NCBI GenBank assembly: GCA_021030905.1 | Contig: JAGFMI010000016.1 | Coordinates: forward strand, 1,020,556 to 1,084,555 | Direction of reading: 5' to 3' | Source: Pyrenula massariospora | Lineage: Eukaryota > Ascomycota > Eurotiomycetes > Pyrenulales > Pyrenulaceae | DNA length: 64,000 nucleotides | Part shown: piece by piece, positions 22,501-34,242 of the stretch | Layout: each line of letters begins with the position of its first letter | Position numbering within the stretch: position 1 is the stretch's first letter | Made by a program: the position numbers and the translations under genes | Notes under the pieces: model-generated | The model's database searches: none | Seen by the model: the letters and a program-made list of their open reading frames with translations, nothing else | Told to the model about the DNA's origin: nothing

Positions 22501-23013
22501 ATGTTCACCAAACACCTCCTCACCGCCGCCCTCCCCCTCCTCTCCTCCGCCCTCGCAACCGCCTCCCCCCTAATAACCCGCCAAACCCCACAACCCTGGA
22601 CAATCCCCCTCCTCCGCAGCTCCCACTCCACCGGGCCCCCCCTTGGCAACTCCTCCAACACCATCTTCTTCACCCTCTCCGACCCCAACACCCAGTCCGG
22701 TGTCGAGTGCACGCACACCTGGCTCGAGGCGCTCTCCGGCCCGCCCGCCCCGTATCTGAGTCCTTCGCCGTGTAATGATACGGCGTGGAGTTTTGGGGTG
22801 GAGGGGTATCCGCAGGGGAGCGGGTGGACGGGGTTTACGCTTGATGTGCAGTATACGGGGGGTGAGGGGGAGAGGTTGGCGGGGAGCATCACGCCGCCGC
22901 CGGCGAGCGGGCAGAATGATCCGGAGGGGTGGCGGTGCATGAGCGCGGGGGTTTGGACGGGGGTTTGTATTGCGAGCGGGGTTGTACAGCCGACGATCGA
23001 GGGGGATTCTTAG
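22501..23013 (+). CDS. Small secreted four-cysteine protein, 170 aa
   Basis: Intronless, with a 20-22 residue signal peptide (MFTKHLLTAALPLLSSALAT, cut near ATA/SP) and a dibasic-like ITR just after it. The mature part has four cysteines (70, 91, 146, 156), which would make two disulphides, and three N-linked glycosylation sequons in the N-terminal half. It has beta-rich segments such as GWTGFTLDVQYTGG, and the size fits AA1-like or similar small beta-barrel secreted proteins, but I could not confirm a family. Base composition is skewed: the first half is C-rich on the plus strand, the second half G-rich. Confidence 0.6.
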   Translation: MFTKHLLTAALPLLSSALATASPLITRQTPQPWTIPLLRSSHSTGPPLGNSSNTIFFTLSDPNTQSGVECTHTWLEALSGPPAPYLSPSPCNDTAWSFGVEGYPQGSGWTGFTLDVQYTGGEGERLAGSITPPPASGQNDPEGWRCMSAGVWTGVCIASGVVQPTIEGDS

Positions 23014-23652
23014 GGGGTTGGGAGGGGGTGGGGGTCTTGGAGGGGACGCGGAGGAGTGCTTGGGGGTTGTTGGGGGTTGGGGAGGGGGATGAGAAATGGG
23101 TGGTGGAAGGGTGATGGACACATTTCTATATGGTGTAAGGTTTGATTTAATTCAATGCATTTATTCCATCTAATCTTGCCCGATCGCAACACTTGGTGCC
23201 TCCGGGTCGGTCAAGAATGTGAATGTGCAGAGCTCGATGAGATGCTGGAGCCATGTGGTTTGCTCGTAGAGGAATCCAACACATATGGTGCTCCGACTGA
23301 TCCGTAAAGCAGGGTCGCGTCACTTCCTCTTCTGAGCTGCTGCTTCTCCCGTTAATTCATAGACAAATTCGTCGGATCTTTTAATTGTCCGTTAGGCAAC
23401 GAACAAATGTCCAAAGGGATGGGAGCCTGGAGGGGCTTGTCATCCAAGCAGCTATTGTAAAGCTTTGAAATCTCGTACGATGACTTTTGATCACCGGTGT
23501 CCTGGCTCGGATGTTGGGTCCAAAGCCGCGCTGAAAAAGGACCCTTCAGTTTCCTGAGGGCGAGACTGTCGCTGAAGGTCCTTTCTTCTCACGATTGCGC
23601 TGCTGAGCCAGCTCCGGCTCCGGCCGTCGATTGGAATGTCTCTCGGACAGCT
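23014..23652. other. Intergenic between convergent genes
   Basis: The first 100 bases are very G-rich (GGGGTTGG runs), continuing the G skew of the preceding coding end. Nothing else recognised. Confidence 0.35.
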
Positions 23653-24351
23653 TCACACCCTACCACCCGCCTCTTCAGTCCTCTGTGCCGTCCCAATTCT
23701 CGCCTCAAGCTCCTCCGGCCGCGGCCACCCTCCCATTAGCTCTATACTCGGTACATCTCCAACTACTTCCACTCTCGAAGTCAACTGCAGCTCGAATAGA
23801 TGCTCCTTGTCACCTTCCATTTCTCCGGGATGAGCCATATGGCCAACAAGCTCCATGGCAAGGGGCTCGTTGCCATGTAGTTCGTTGGTATATAGCTGCA
23901 GGGTTGAAGGCTTTGATGCTGAGCTGGGTAGCTCGGAAGCGGGAGATATAGGATCTGTTTGAGGCGGCTGTCCCCTGCGCCGGCACCGACGCCGTAACCG
24001 GTAAAATATGCCAAACACGATGAAGAGGACGATGACCCCTACCGCAACACCAACAGCGATTGTCGCTGGGAGAACATTCTTGGATTTCCCTTGGGCTGTC
24101 GTTGGGGAAATCGAAGAAGCGCTGGTGGGAGAAGCTCCAAGTTCGCTCGACGGTCGAGGGTTAAGTGATACTCCAGGTGAGGCTGTCATGGTTACGGTGG
24201 CCGTAGGCGGAGCTGTTGTTGAACTAGACGATTGTGCCACAGCAGTAGCCCATGCCGACGCGAATATGGACCACATGCTTGGCGGCGGACCAGACCATGA
24301 TGAGCCCGAATGGCCGGCCCATGGCGGCCAGGGACTGGACTCATTGGCCAT
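23653..24351 (-). CDS. Single-pass membrane protein with Ser/Thr-rich ectodomain
   Basis: 232 aa. Residues 38-90 are Ser/Thr/Ala/Pro-rich, typical of a glycosylated outer segment. One strong membrane helix lies at about 94-117, followed at once by RLRRRCRRRG, a stop-transfer cluster that places the C-terminal 110 residues in the cytosol. This layout resembles the many Mid2/Wsc-like or tetraspan-unrelated membrane sensors of fungi, but the N-terminal WSC or cysteine domain and a clear signal peptide are missing. A further upstream exon could supply them; none was evident in the 100 bases examined upstream. Function unknown. Confidence 0.6.
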   Translation of the reverse strand: MANESSPWPPWAGHSGSSWSGPPPSMWSIFASAWATAVAQSSSSTTAPPTATVTMTASPGVSLNPRPSSELGASPTSASSISPTTAQGKSKNVLPATIAVGVAVGVIVLFIVFGIFYRLRRRCRRRGQPPQTDPISPASELPSSASKPSTLQLYTNELHGNEPLAMELVGHMAHPGEMEGDKEHLFELQLTSRVEVVGDVPSIELMGGWPRPEELEARIGTAQRTEEAGGRV

Positions 24352-25983
24352 TTAGACCCGAGCTCACATGAGCCCAGATGGATGGATTAGCGCGTAGCAC
24401 GACATGAAAGTGCTTTCTGTCCGTCCATGTGGAATAGGATCGGGAGAAAACTTCTTTGGAGTCTGAAAGTGTGCCTGCAGCAGAAGAGCCTCAACAACTT
24501 ATTCAAGAGCCCACATCCATTTTGCGCACTAATACCGGGAATCTAAAACATACATCAGCTTAGTACATAAAATAATAATTGGCGCATAGTCGATACCTAC
24601 TATAGGCGGATGAGGCAACTGGCCGTCAGCTGAAGATGGCTCGGCAGGGCAGTGTAGAAGTACCGTGCATGTCGCCCCCATATCGGGCCAAGTGAACCAT
24701 GCGCGCACATACATTCGATGGAAAACAATACGAGAAGTGTGATGGTACCTGAGCAAGGCTGTCGGCGGATCGTCGTCGTTTCTGGTTGATTAATGTTCCG
24801 GGTTGGCAAATGTTTTGGAACAACCGAGGCTCGGGGCTGTTTCTTCTGCCGCCTACCACACCTACCACTTCAAATGATGGAAACTTCTTTTGGCCCTCTA
24901 CCTTTATTGATAAATCTTTCGGCAGCTTCGGCCAAATCTCGAATCCTCCGGGACTTCCCTGATCTCATTAGAATTAGGGCACATGCCGGATTTGGTTAAT
25001 GTTTCCTCTTAGGTTGCGCGTAGACATTCGAGAAAATAGAAAGTCCCCTGAAAAAATCTAGTGCCACGCTCGAGGGAGTCGGGAGAAAGCAAGATACAAC
25101 TACAGCAAGTATATCCCTGTTGAAATCTTGCGTCTCATTGATTTGCACGGAAAGAGCATCTGTACCATATTTTCCATCAATGTTAGATTCTCTTCATGTT
25201 TCGTGTCCCTTCAACCTGCGCGATGGCTGCCTTGACTCAACGGACGAGTTCTCATGCAAATTTCCTGAACATGGCTACCCTATTTATGAAGTTCTTTCCC
25301 CCACTTTATAATGCTACGACGTGAAATCCTTGCAGACAGTTTTGACTATTTTTCATGATGCCTTTCAAGAATCGGCCACCATTGAAGGTCAGAAGTTGCT
25401 ATGTCCACCGAAGGATGCGCTGAATACTTAAAAAGGGGGAGTGCCAATGCGAGCTGCAGGAATTCTTCAATAAGATCTGGTTCACGCGACTGAAAAATGA
25501 TCGTTAAGGACAAATATCTCCACACCATCCCGCCAACGTGATGTGCGCCATCGACACAAAGACATTGTCTAAAGGAAGATATTAATGCAATTGTCCAACT
25601 GAACAAAGAACGCCGTATTCACTACGACAAAAGTCGGCCTTCTAGAGATCATGTATAATGACTTAAGGGTTGGGCCTCAGCACTTAGGCGTAACGCTTTC
25701 CTTTTTCCTCAAGAAGATAAACTTTGACTACTCGAATATATCATCCATCCAAACATTTATCCAAACATTTATCCAAACAAGGCTGCTAGACCTTTTGAGC
25801 CCTGAAACTGCTCATATTGCAACGTAAGCTCTAATTACCATCTCTCTCTAGCATAGGCTTGCTAAGTCAATCACACAGGCGATCCTGATCGAGAAACCCA
25901 CTCCATCCATCCGCAACTCTTTCCACGACATCGTTCCAGCACAGAGCATAAACTACCCATTTCGTCGCAGCACCTGCAAAGAC
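24352..25983. other. Intergenic, 1.6 kb, with a 12-base tandem repeat
   Basis: No supported gene. A short tandem repeat, nearly three copies of ATCCAAACATTT, lies at 25747-25779. Short frames at 24529-24868 and 25346-25606 (both minus) lack ATG starts or family features. Confidence 0.4.
25747..25779 (+). repeat. 12-base tandem repeat, 2.75 copies
   Basis: Two perfect and one partial copy of ATCCAAACATTT in direct order, upstream of a small orphan gene. Confidence 0.8.
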
Positions 25984-26331
25984 ATGTCAATCGATCCCGG
26001 AAAAGGCCGCCTTGTCGGAGAGCCCGGTTATGGTACAAACCCCGGTTCTGATGGCTTGCCGTGCCTCGAACAACGCCTCACAACATTTCTGAACCGCTGG
26101 GATGCCAACCTGACCACAGCAGACGAAATTCAACGAATGTGGGAGACTCTCAGGCTTACGGCAGCATCGTCCAAGTTTCGGCGGAACGCTCTTTCTATCC
26201 ATGCTCAGGCTCAAGGCAGCGCATTTCGAGGGGTGTCATCGGCGAACAAGACGAATAGAAACTTTCTAAAGGTGGAGATTGCGAAGATTCAGAACTACTT
26301 CAACGACCTGGTCGATAAGAGTAAGAACTAG
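25984..26331 (+). CDS. Small orphan protein, 115 aa
   Basis: Intronless, from an ATG in a fair context (GACATGTC). There is no signal peptide or membrane segment. After a Gly/Pro-rich start (GEPGYGTNPG) it is predicted mostly helical, with Trp and Leu spacing (FLNRWDANLTTADEIQRMWE) and a basic centre. I do not recognise it. A second orphan of nearly the same length and a similar GE-GY start lies 0.9 kb downstream. Moderate confidence that it is a gene, because composition is protein-like but no homology can be claimed. Confidence 0.4.
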   Translation: MSIDPGKGRLVGEPGYGTNPGSDGLPCLEQRLTTFLNRWDANLTTADEIQRMWETLRLTAASSKFRRNALSIHAQAQGSAFRGVSSANKTNRNFLKVEIAKIQNYFNDLVDKSKN

Positions 26332-27273
26332 TCGCTGAGATATGGTTGAGCGTTGTTCCGCAGCGGGAGCAGCACAATGGCTACAGCACTTTTTTCTTTC
26401 CATACCTTCTCTTTGCGCGAGTTTGATACTGTAACCCTACCACGAAAGGTACAGGGAACGAGATCTGCTTTGGAGTGATGTTCCCCCGAGTCGCCGGCGA
26501 CCTACTCTCCTTCCACTATTTCATTGTCATGTTAGTAAAGCAATAGACCAAGCTCCAAAATCTTAGATATCTCCCAATACTTGTTTCTTAAGCACTTTCA
26601 ATATTCTCTAACTCTGAATCTTTCATTAAGGGTCCACATGATGTTTGTGGTCATTGTCTTCAAAGCGACACCGTGATCTTCTTATGCAATCTGAGTATTC
26701 ACAGCGAAGACCTCGCCACCATGAATTGTAGTACGACCAGCTGTGAAGTCTGTCCGTTCCCATACCAAATCTCCACTAGAGCAAGTCTTGCGTGAAGGAT
26801 TTGAGGTGTTCGACGAAGACATTCTTTATGGTCGTGAATGTCATCGGACATGTTCAGATTACACAAGGTCATACATGAAATTTCTGCGATGCTCGACAGG
26901 GACATTCTTTATGATCGTGAATGTCATCAGACAAGTTCAGACAAAGCCGGGTCATCTTTTCCCATGGTCAGTCATCGTTCAAGGTGTGATTCAGAGGAGT
27001 TCAAAGGTATAAAAGGCCTTTGAGAGTGTCTACTGCGCTGGTTCTCCATGATCGACAATCCCTTTTCGACCTAACTTGTCTGTTCTTTATTGAGACTTCT
27101 TGACTGTGGAAAGCCCTGCTAGTCAACACTGCGAACACCTTGTTCGGGATCCAGTACTTGTAAGTCTAGAGCTGTCTGATTGATCTCTTCTGCTTGCGAT
27201 TGCTCAACTGCGACCCTCTAGGAGTCCAGACCGATCCTGTCCACCACAGCATTAGCCTCATCTGTGCCGAGCA
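26332..27273. other. Intergenic with a spaced direct repeat
   Basis: Contains the two 41-base direct repeats listed separately. Otherwise no gene recognised. Confidence 0.4.
26818..26941 (+). repeat. 41-base direct repeat, two copies
   Basis: Copies at 26818-26858 and 26901-26941 share GACATTCTTTATGRTCGTGA and the following bases with three mismatches. They are separated by 42 unrelated bases. Confidence 0.85.
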
Positions 27274-27623
27274 TGTCGAACCCGCAAAGCAACTATCCTC
27301 TCTTCGGTGAGGAAGGGTATAGATCACCTCCCGCGTCTCAAGCCGAGGCTTTGCCATATCGCCAAAACCTCCGCATGCGCATCCAAATTGCCCAAGCGCG
27401 TTCAGACTCCGCGAAAAAGACCGTAGAGGCCGAGAACGAGCTGACACTGCTCTACGATACCTTGGAATATGTCGCTAAAGCTCTCAAGCGCACGGATGTG
27501 GAAAATTTGGCGAAGAGCGGAAGGACAAATTTCCGTAATCAGCGTGCAACTCTCGGTCTTGACGTTGATGTTGTTCACCACCTTCGGGTGTTGGATACAT
27601 GGTGCGGCCGCATTGGTGGCTAA
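27274..27623 (+). CDS. Small orphan protein, 116 aa
   Basis: The start chosen is MSNPQSNYPL; an in-frame upstream start three codons earlier (27264 on) is less protein-like. No signal peptide. After a polar start with GEEGYRSPP it is mostly helical with heptad-like leucines (ENELTLLYDTLEYVAKALKR), suggesting a short coiled coil. It shares size, orientation and the GE-GY start with the orphan at 25984, so the two could be old tandem duplicates, but the rest does not align by eye. Unknown function. Confidence 0.4.
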
Positions 27624-28170
27624 ACGTTCAGCCTCACACCATTGTGAGGGTCACCGTCATGACGGTCTATAAGGGGTTCGGAAAAGCGGTGCAGTATCTC
27701 TGTGGGCGAGAGTTTGTATCTGAACCATCTTTTTCTAGTTTTTTCTCTCCGGTGTTGAAGGGGGAACATTCTCTTTAACAATGGAAAAGTACTCAGTGTG
27801 CTTGATCAGCGGCGTGGGGGTAGCTTTAATCTTTTTTGCATGAAGTTTGGCGAACCGTAGGGACATTCATTTCCTCGCCACCCTGTTTCAGTCTTTGTGG
27901 CTTCTAAAATGGAGAGAAGTTCGACGAGGGGCCTTTTGGAATTCGATTATGTTCTGGCTGTAATGAGGTTGTTGCCGGCCGATACTTTATAGTAGACTAA
28001 TTGACCTGTATCTCGATACCAAGGTCTTTTTACACTTTGTGTCTTGAATATTGTCACGCTCAACCATGTAATCAACAACGAAATAGAAGCCGGAATGAGT
28101 CATTATGACGTAAACAGCGATGAAACAATATGATCCGAAACAGGCTACGAGCGAATCGAGCACATAGCAC
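27624..28170. other. Intergenic between convergent genes
   Basis: Nothing recognised beyond the 3' regions of the flanking genes. Confidence 0.4.
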
Positions 28171-29967
28171 CTACCCTCCATCTTTTGGCTCCTGTATTCT
28201 TGACCCTTCTAACGTTTTGAAGATTTTGTCACAATTTAGCAAGCAACGCGGATCCACCGCCCATTTCAATCTCCTCATCAAGTCAATCGTGTCAGTTCCG
28301 ACTTCTTGCTCCAAGAATTCCCTGTAAGAAAGCCCGACGCCGTGTTCTCCAGTCACCGTGCCCTCCATGACGATACCCTGTTGTTGGATCTGTGCAATGA
28401 TCTGCTCAGCCCGCGCCTTCTCTTCCGGTTTATGGAGAATTGCAGCATGGAAATTACCGTCTCCAGCGTGGGCAATGATAGAACCTTTCATTCCAGAACG
28501 CTCTAAGATACCTCTAGTCCATTCAATCATGTCTGCTAACTTTGATATTGGGACCGCCACGTCGCTGCTGACGAACCCGTCGGTTTCAGGATTGTCTCTT
28601 AGAGCAAGAAGGCTCCACAGGGCGGTCTTTCGAGCAGACCAGATATTCTCAGCCGCCGCCTGCGTCTCGGCAACGTCGAAAGAGAGGCAATTTTCTCCAT
28701 CATGTGTCTCCTGAGATAGCTCGCGTACCATTTCTATCTGTTGTTCTACTGCGGAGAGCCTTTGATCGGCAAATTTGAAGAAGATGGTTGGTTTCTCCTG
28801 CCATTTGCGTTCGTTATAGAAGCCGGCTTTGTTGATAGCATCCATGTTTACTTCATCCATGAATTCGATTGCAGCAAGGGGGACGCCTCGATTGACCAGT
28901 TTCACGACCGTTTCAACTGCTCGCTGTGTTGAAGGAAAGGCGGCAACGGCCACGCGCTCATTCTTCGGCTTTGGAGCCAATCTCAATGTTGCTTCGGTCA
29001 CGATTCCTAGCGTACCGCTCGACCCAACAAATAGTCTCGTAAGATCGTAACCAGCGCTGGTCTTGCGCGGCCTGCCGTTACCTCTCGTCTTCACGATCGT
29101 CCCATCTGCTAAGACGACCGTGAGAGACACAACCCAGTCCTTCATTGTACCGTACCGATATGCGTTCGGTCCTGAGCAGTTGGTAGCGACCATGCCACCG
29201 ATGCGTGCCCCAGGTCCAGGATCGGGAGGAAAGAACAAGTCAAACTCATTTCCAAGATATTCATTCATGCCTTGCCAGTCTACTCCCGCTTGAGCCGTGA
29301 CGTCCATATCCTGAGGCCGGATCTCCACCAGGTTGACCATGTTCTTGAGATCAATGGTCACTCCACCGTAAGGCGTTGCGAGAGCCCCTTCTAGGCTTGT
29401 GCCCCCGGAGAACGGTGTCATGTTTATATTGTATTTGTGGCATATCTTCACGATCTTACTTACCTCCTCTGTGCTGCGGGGATAAATAACAAGTCCACAT
29501 CGTCGCTCCGTTGGCGATGGTGACCACGGCGTGGAGCAGTGAGCCTCCAGATTAGCAAAGTCATTGTTCAAATTCTCTATTCCAACCACGTCGGCACACT
29601 CTTGAATAATCATTTCGTTTGTAGGGGGCTCAGTCCTGAATATCGGGTAAAGTCGTGACCGAAGCCATCGCACGCCGCTAAGGGGGAGGGTCGATGAAGC
29701 ACCCAAATCAAGTTGGACGGGAATGTTACTGATGCCAATTGCTATCCCGAGTAAAACGAAGCTACCCGCGAATATCCCGCCCGCCGCGCCAATTTTCCCA
29801 AACCAGCCCATTTTCCTCTGCGATCGACCGTTGGAGGACGCCCGTGAGTGAGTTTTGACGACGAGATAGACCTCCTGCTGGCGACGCATTGGAGAAAACT
29901 TCTGACATAGGCAAAATCTATGCACAGGGTTGAATCTAGCTGTCAGAAAATCTCGTCGCCACGACAT
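28171..29967 (-). CDS. DLD1: D-lactate dehydrogenase (cytochrome), mitochondrial
   Basis: Intronless, 598 aa from the ATG at 29967 (MSWRRDF). The frame stays open upstream to 30078, but the shorter start gives a textbook Arg-rich, acid-free mitochondrial presequence, followed by a membrane anchor at about residues 55-80 (IFAGSFVLLGIAIG). The FAD-binding PCMH domain has PRSTEEVSKIVKICHKY and the PFSGGTSLEGA flavin loop. The C-terminal FAD-oxidase cap contains the GDGNFH and TGEHGVG motifs and ends with DPRCLLNCDKIF. The enzyme oxidises D-lactate to pyruvate and passes electrons to cytochrome c in the intermembrane space, detoxifying lactate made by the glyoxalase route. It stands alone, with no linked pathway genes. 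Confidence 0.92.
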   Translation of the reverse strand: MSWRRDFLTARFNPVHRFCLCQKFSPMRRQQEVYLVVKTHSRASSNGRSQRKMGWFGKIGAAGGIFAGSFVLLGIAIGISNIPVQLDLGASSTLPLSGVRWLRSRLYPIFRTEPPTNEMIIQECADVVGIENLNNDFANLEAHCSTPWSPSPTERRCGLVIYPRSTEEVSKIVKICHKYNINMTPFSGGTSLEGALATPYGGVTIDLKNMVNLVEIRPQDMDVTAQAGVDWQGMNEYLGNEFDLFFPPDPGPGARIGGMVATNCSGPNAYRYGTMKDWVVSLTVVLADGTIVKTRGNGRPRKTSAGYDLTRLFVGSSGTLGIVTEATLRLAPKPKNERVAVAAFPSTQRAVETVVKLVNRGVPLAAIEFMDEVNMDAINKAGFYNERKWQEKPTIFFKFADQRLSAVEQQIEMVRELSQETHDGENCLSFDVAETQAAAENIWSARKTALWSLLALRDNPETDGFVSSDVAVPISKLADMIEWTRGILERSGMKGSIIAHAGDGNFHAAILHKPEEKARAEQIIAQIQQQGIVMEGTVTGEHGVGLSYREFLEQEVGTDTIDLMRRLKWAVDPRCLLNCDKIFKTLEGSRIQEPKDGG

Positions 29968-31489
29968 TCTGTTCTGAAGGTGATATTGGATGTAAATTAG
30001 GGCAATGAAAGTAACTTCTGATATTTCGTAGATGTTTGAGGAAAATGATACTCGCGTAAGTTGATACCCACGGTACAATGAGCTAGGAGAATTTTCCAGG
30101 TCGAGGAGATTGCAAAAGTCTTTCTTCCGTCATGTCAATCTTCCTGCATGAGAATAGCAAAGGCTCAGAAGGCTTTTCTGCCGAACCTAGCAAGGCAACG
30201 GGATAGAAGTATCAGGCTTATGGCTTTGAAATGCCTACGCAAAGGTGGCAAAGAATGGCATTTCAATTATTTAGACGAGGTGCTGTGCCGTCCAAAAGGT
30301 GCACAGAGGAAGTTAGCAATGGCAGTGTGCTAGCTGGATGATGTTATATAAGTTGGGCGGTTGCGGGTGGGTATGAAGTTGTGGCTTGTTGATGAGCAAA
30401 ATAAACGAGTCACAGGCAAGGCTAAACGCTCGGGTGTTTACTTTAAAACTCGACAATTTTCTTAGAACAAGGCATAGCTCTATCCTCAGGATCGAGAGAA
30501 ATAGTATCAAGTGAGACTTGTAGCAATTGCGTATCTTCGTGCCACCTGAAGGTTGGGGTGGCGGGGAGGTCGGTGAGACGCTGACTTGGGCCAGGCTTGC
30601 TGCACGGCCAAGCCAGGATGTCCCATCTTGGACAAACTCCAACAACAAAACACCTATCGCCCTATCACGTTGAAATAACTTGACATCATAGTATATTAAT
30701 TAAATAAACTTCACCACCTATGCTAAGACATCATCCCGACTCCGGAAATCATCACAACTATAACTGGACTGCGCTACCAACCATTCCCAGCCTTCCTGTC
30801 CCTCTGTACGCATGATTTGCGTCCCATGTGCACGACGCAGACCAACCCTCTCTCCTATCAATCCAAACTATCTACTTTGAACCCTCTGAGCCCTTCAAAA
30901 TTCCCTATTCTATCTGCAAATGACTTTGTCTAGCACTTCAATACCACTGGGCACGGGCAGCTGGATCCTTTAATGCTGAGACACGCGAGTGTCTAGTAGA
31001 ATAAATCGGTGTTCAAGCTAGAGAGATAAATGACGGCCATCCGTCGCGTGAGAGCATTTGATGGAATAAATTCGTATGCTTTTGAAAGATACTATTTATC
31101 TGTGCCTGCAACGCGTGGGGGAACTTTCGTTATACCTCATCCCTACCTTGAGGGTCTTCGTCGTCTGATGAAATCCGTTGTCAACTGAGAAGGGGTTCCT
31201 ACGGGACATGATATCTAACGACGTCGACGCTTGTTTATCGTACCTATTCATACTAGGTGTAACTTGAAGTATAGAAAGGCGTAGTAGCCGAAATGTAGGA
31301 CATATCGACCGATTATCAATAAGCTTGACACTGATACTATGATGCCACTCAGCCCAATACCCCTCTAGCGAATACAACATAAGCATAGTCCCACTTTCAT
31401 ACACTGTCCCGCCCGTTTTCAATCTCAAGTATGCACGCTCGTCAGCTGCCACCTCCATAACAGCGTCATGACCATGAGCTGAAAAATTC
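29968..31489. other. Intergenic, 1.5 kb
   Basis: Contains the promoter of the D-lactate dehydrogenase gene and the 3' region of the next minus-strand gene. Short frames (30313-30648 and 31096-31521) look spurious. No RNA gene seen. Confidence 0.4.
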
Positions 31490-34242
31490 TCACCACTCAA
31501 TCTCCCCCATGACCTCCTCACTTCCTTCCTCCTCCTCTAGCTCACGCCCATCCACGGTCCACTCCGCACTGATCTCCCTACTTATTCCTCGCACTCTCCT
31601 AAGCGATCTTCCACCCTCCAACGAGTCGCTGTCCCTGGACGGACTTGGCAATCCAAACGCATTCATGACCCTCCTGCCACTCCCACCTGTCGGACTGAGA
31701 CCGTCACTCGGGATCCTCAGCGACCTTATCGCTTGCCCAACCACACCTTGATTACCTCCAGAAGTATGCAGCTCGACTTCTTCCCAGTCGCCGTTGGTGG
31801 TGTCAATCTCGCTGCGAATACTAGAGACCTCACCAGAATAGGCTCGCTCAGGGGTCAAGGTACCGGCAAGCTCGTCGCGAAGATTCAGAATAGGCGGGGC
31901 CGGGCTCGAGTGGAAGGACCGATTGAGGAGCGAGACACGGCGGCGATTTGTGGATGTAAATGCAAAGTCGGCAGGATTGTTTGATTTGCTTCTTTCTTCG
32001 GCTGCAAGGCATTCTTCAGGGCTGTCTTGAGCAGTACCAGCACAGTCTAGCTCAGGCGCCGTCCTCGGCGAAGATCCAGTTCCATTTGACGTGTCTTTGC
32101 CGCTATTAACAGCAAGATTGCCACTGCCCCTTGCGGCGTCATTTGCTTTTCCAGTCTCCCTTAGAGATACGCTGCGTGAATCATGCATAGCAAGGTTCCC
32201 CTCATTTTCTTGATTGTACTTTGGATCATATGGTGCTAAGGGGGAAGTAGCAGGTCTCGGTAAAGTTTGCTGCCTGGTGGCTATGCTAGTGGAGAAGACG
32301 GAGACTGCAGCCTTGTTTGGATCGCCTCTATTTTTGATTGACCTAGGTGTTGCCCGATCATCTGCTTTGCCTAGACTATCTGCAGGTAAAGCTGCATCAT
32401 TTGGCGCTGGGTTGGTCTTAGGCAGTCGAGGCGATCCCAAGTTTGAATCACTTGGCATTCGTTGATATTTGGACGAATCTCGTAGAACTGAACTGTTCCA
32501 TGGAAGCCTCTGTGCTACTGCTTCAGATGTGGGGAGCGGTATCCCGGCGGGAGATGGCGTTCGATCGTTCAGAGCCAGTGGTGACACATTCTCGTCAGAG
32601 ACATATGGAGGGGGCGTATTGCCTCGCAGACACGGTTCTACTAACCTCCTGACACGAGCAAAGGTACGTGGTGCTATGTTCTCACTTTCAGGCAACTGAC
32701 ATAATTTTGCGCTATTATCCTCCACTTCGTCGGAGCTTTCGCTTATCATTTCTGAATATCTTGATGCTCTCTCAGTTTGAACTTCAAGCCAGATTTTGTG
32801 TGAGCCTAAGTAAGGAAGTTCAGTTTCGTCGCCATCAATGTCGGCATCGTATGAGCTCTGAGAAGGATTCCTTGACAACGGCGTCGAAAGCACTGACTTT
32901 GAATCTGGGGGCTTTATAAGAAGCTCACCGAGACTTTTGTCGATCCCTCTTGAACGTCTGAGGCTAGGCCGATTTTGCGTCTCCCCAAGAGGCAGGGATG
33001 ATCGCTGGTTTTCTTTCCCTGGAATCAGGGGCCGGCTTGTGGACCGAGGAGGTGACGCGATCATTACTTTGGGATGGGTAATAATAGGTGCGGAGATCTT
33101 TCTGGCCATTTCAGTTTCGTCATTGCTTTCAACGTCGCCCAGATAGCCTTGAGTCTCCAGACCAGATTTAAGAGGCGTTGTAAGATCGATCTCCTGAAAC
33201 TTCGCGTCTTCTTCATTCGAGGGAAAGCCTTTGTCTTCAATAATATTATTTGACGCTGCTAGATCAAGATGAGGTGCACGAAGAGGTAATTCGTTCCCCG
33301 CTGCAGTCTCTACATTTAAGACTTGTGCATCATCGAAAGGGTCTTCAAGGGGAAGGTTTGTTCCAGGCATTGGAGTTGGTAAAGCGTCATAAATCTCGGC
33401 GGACGACGAGGCATCTGAATTCCCAACCGGAGACGTGCTTAGTCTTGCTTGGTCGCTGATGAGATTCTGCGGCCTTGGCGTTTCAATCGGTGCGGCAGGT
33501 TTCGACGCATCAGCATCGTCTTTTGTGAAATTGAGCGAGGATAGACTCAACAACGGTGTTCTGGAAATCATAACACCATTAAGAGACGGCACTTCTCGAA
33601 TAGAAATTCCCGAAGACTTTGATGTAGGTTCGCGAACCGAGGGTTGTGCACGGAAACGCACGGATCCCTTTGTTAGGCCTTTTGACGACTTCGGTGGCTG
33701 AGCGACGTTATCTTCTGACTCATGAAGAGAATTGGCTGCGGCTCGCATGCTTTCTGTCAACCCCTGGAGGAATCGGACAACCGCCTTCTGCGGAGACTTC
33801 TTGGGAGAGGATGTAAGCCTGAAAGAGCCTTTCTTGGGACTTGGAGAACGCCGTGTACTATCTCGGCCGTGACCACCTGAAGTGCTGGATCTAGCTGGTA
33901 GAGCCGAGTTATGCTCAGGTAATGATTCATCGTAGAGTGGATAATTGTTGGCCTCTTCACAAGTGATCCCTTCTACGTTGCTGTGTTGAAAGCATGGAGA
34001 TCTGGTAAGTGTGTTAGCAGGATGGTCCTGGTAATGCAGATTGCAAGACTTTGTTGAAGCAGTCAGGAAATCACTTGCATGTCTCGTGGCCTTGAATTGA
34101 ATAAGGACGCGATACTGGTTCGAGACTTCAGAGTGGTCGAAATCTTCTTCTTCGGCGTAGTTTGTACCTTTCGTGGATCCGCCATGAATTCTCGTGAAGG
34201 ATCGGGAGTAGACCATCCGATCTTGCTCCAGAAGGATGCCAT
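31490..34242 (-). CDS. Long disordered Ser/Pro-rich protein, about 876 aa
   Basis: I propose two exons. Exon 1 (34242-34075, 56 codons) starts MASFWSKIGWSTPDPSREF. It is followed by an intron with a GTGATT donor, and the long frame is entered at about 33952 (ANNYPLYDESLPEHN), in phase. The long frame itself is open further upstream, to 34273, but has no good ATG there, and the exon-1 frame reads as better protein. The body is low in hydrophobics and rich in Ser, Pro, Lys and Asp, with SPKKGSFRLTSSPKKSP repeats like CDK sites and several acidic patches. No domain is visible. Family and role are unknown; the SP/TP density suggests a heavily phosphorylated nuclear or cytoskeletal regulator, which is inference. 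The first acceptor is the weak point. Confidence 0.65.

Noticed and set aside
30313-30648. Minus-strand frame upstream of the D-lactate dehydrogenase gene
   Set aside because: Composition is not protein-like and it lies in a promoter region.
31096-31521. 141-codon frame overlapping the end of the disordered-protein gene
   Set aside because: Antisense-frame artefact; overlaps a better supported coding end.
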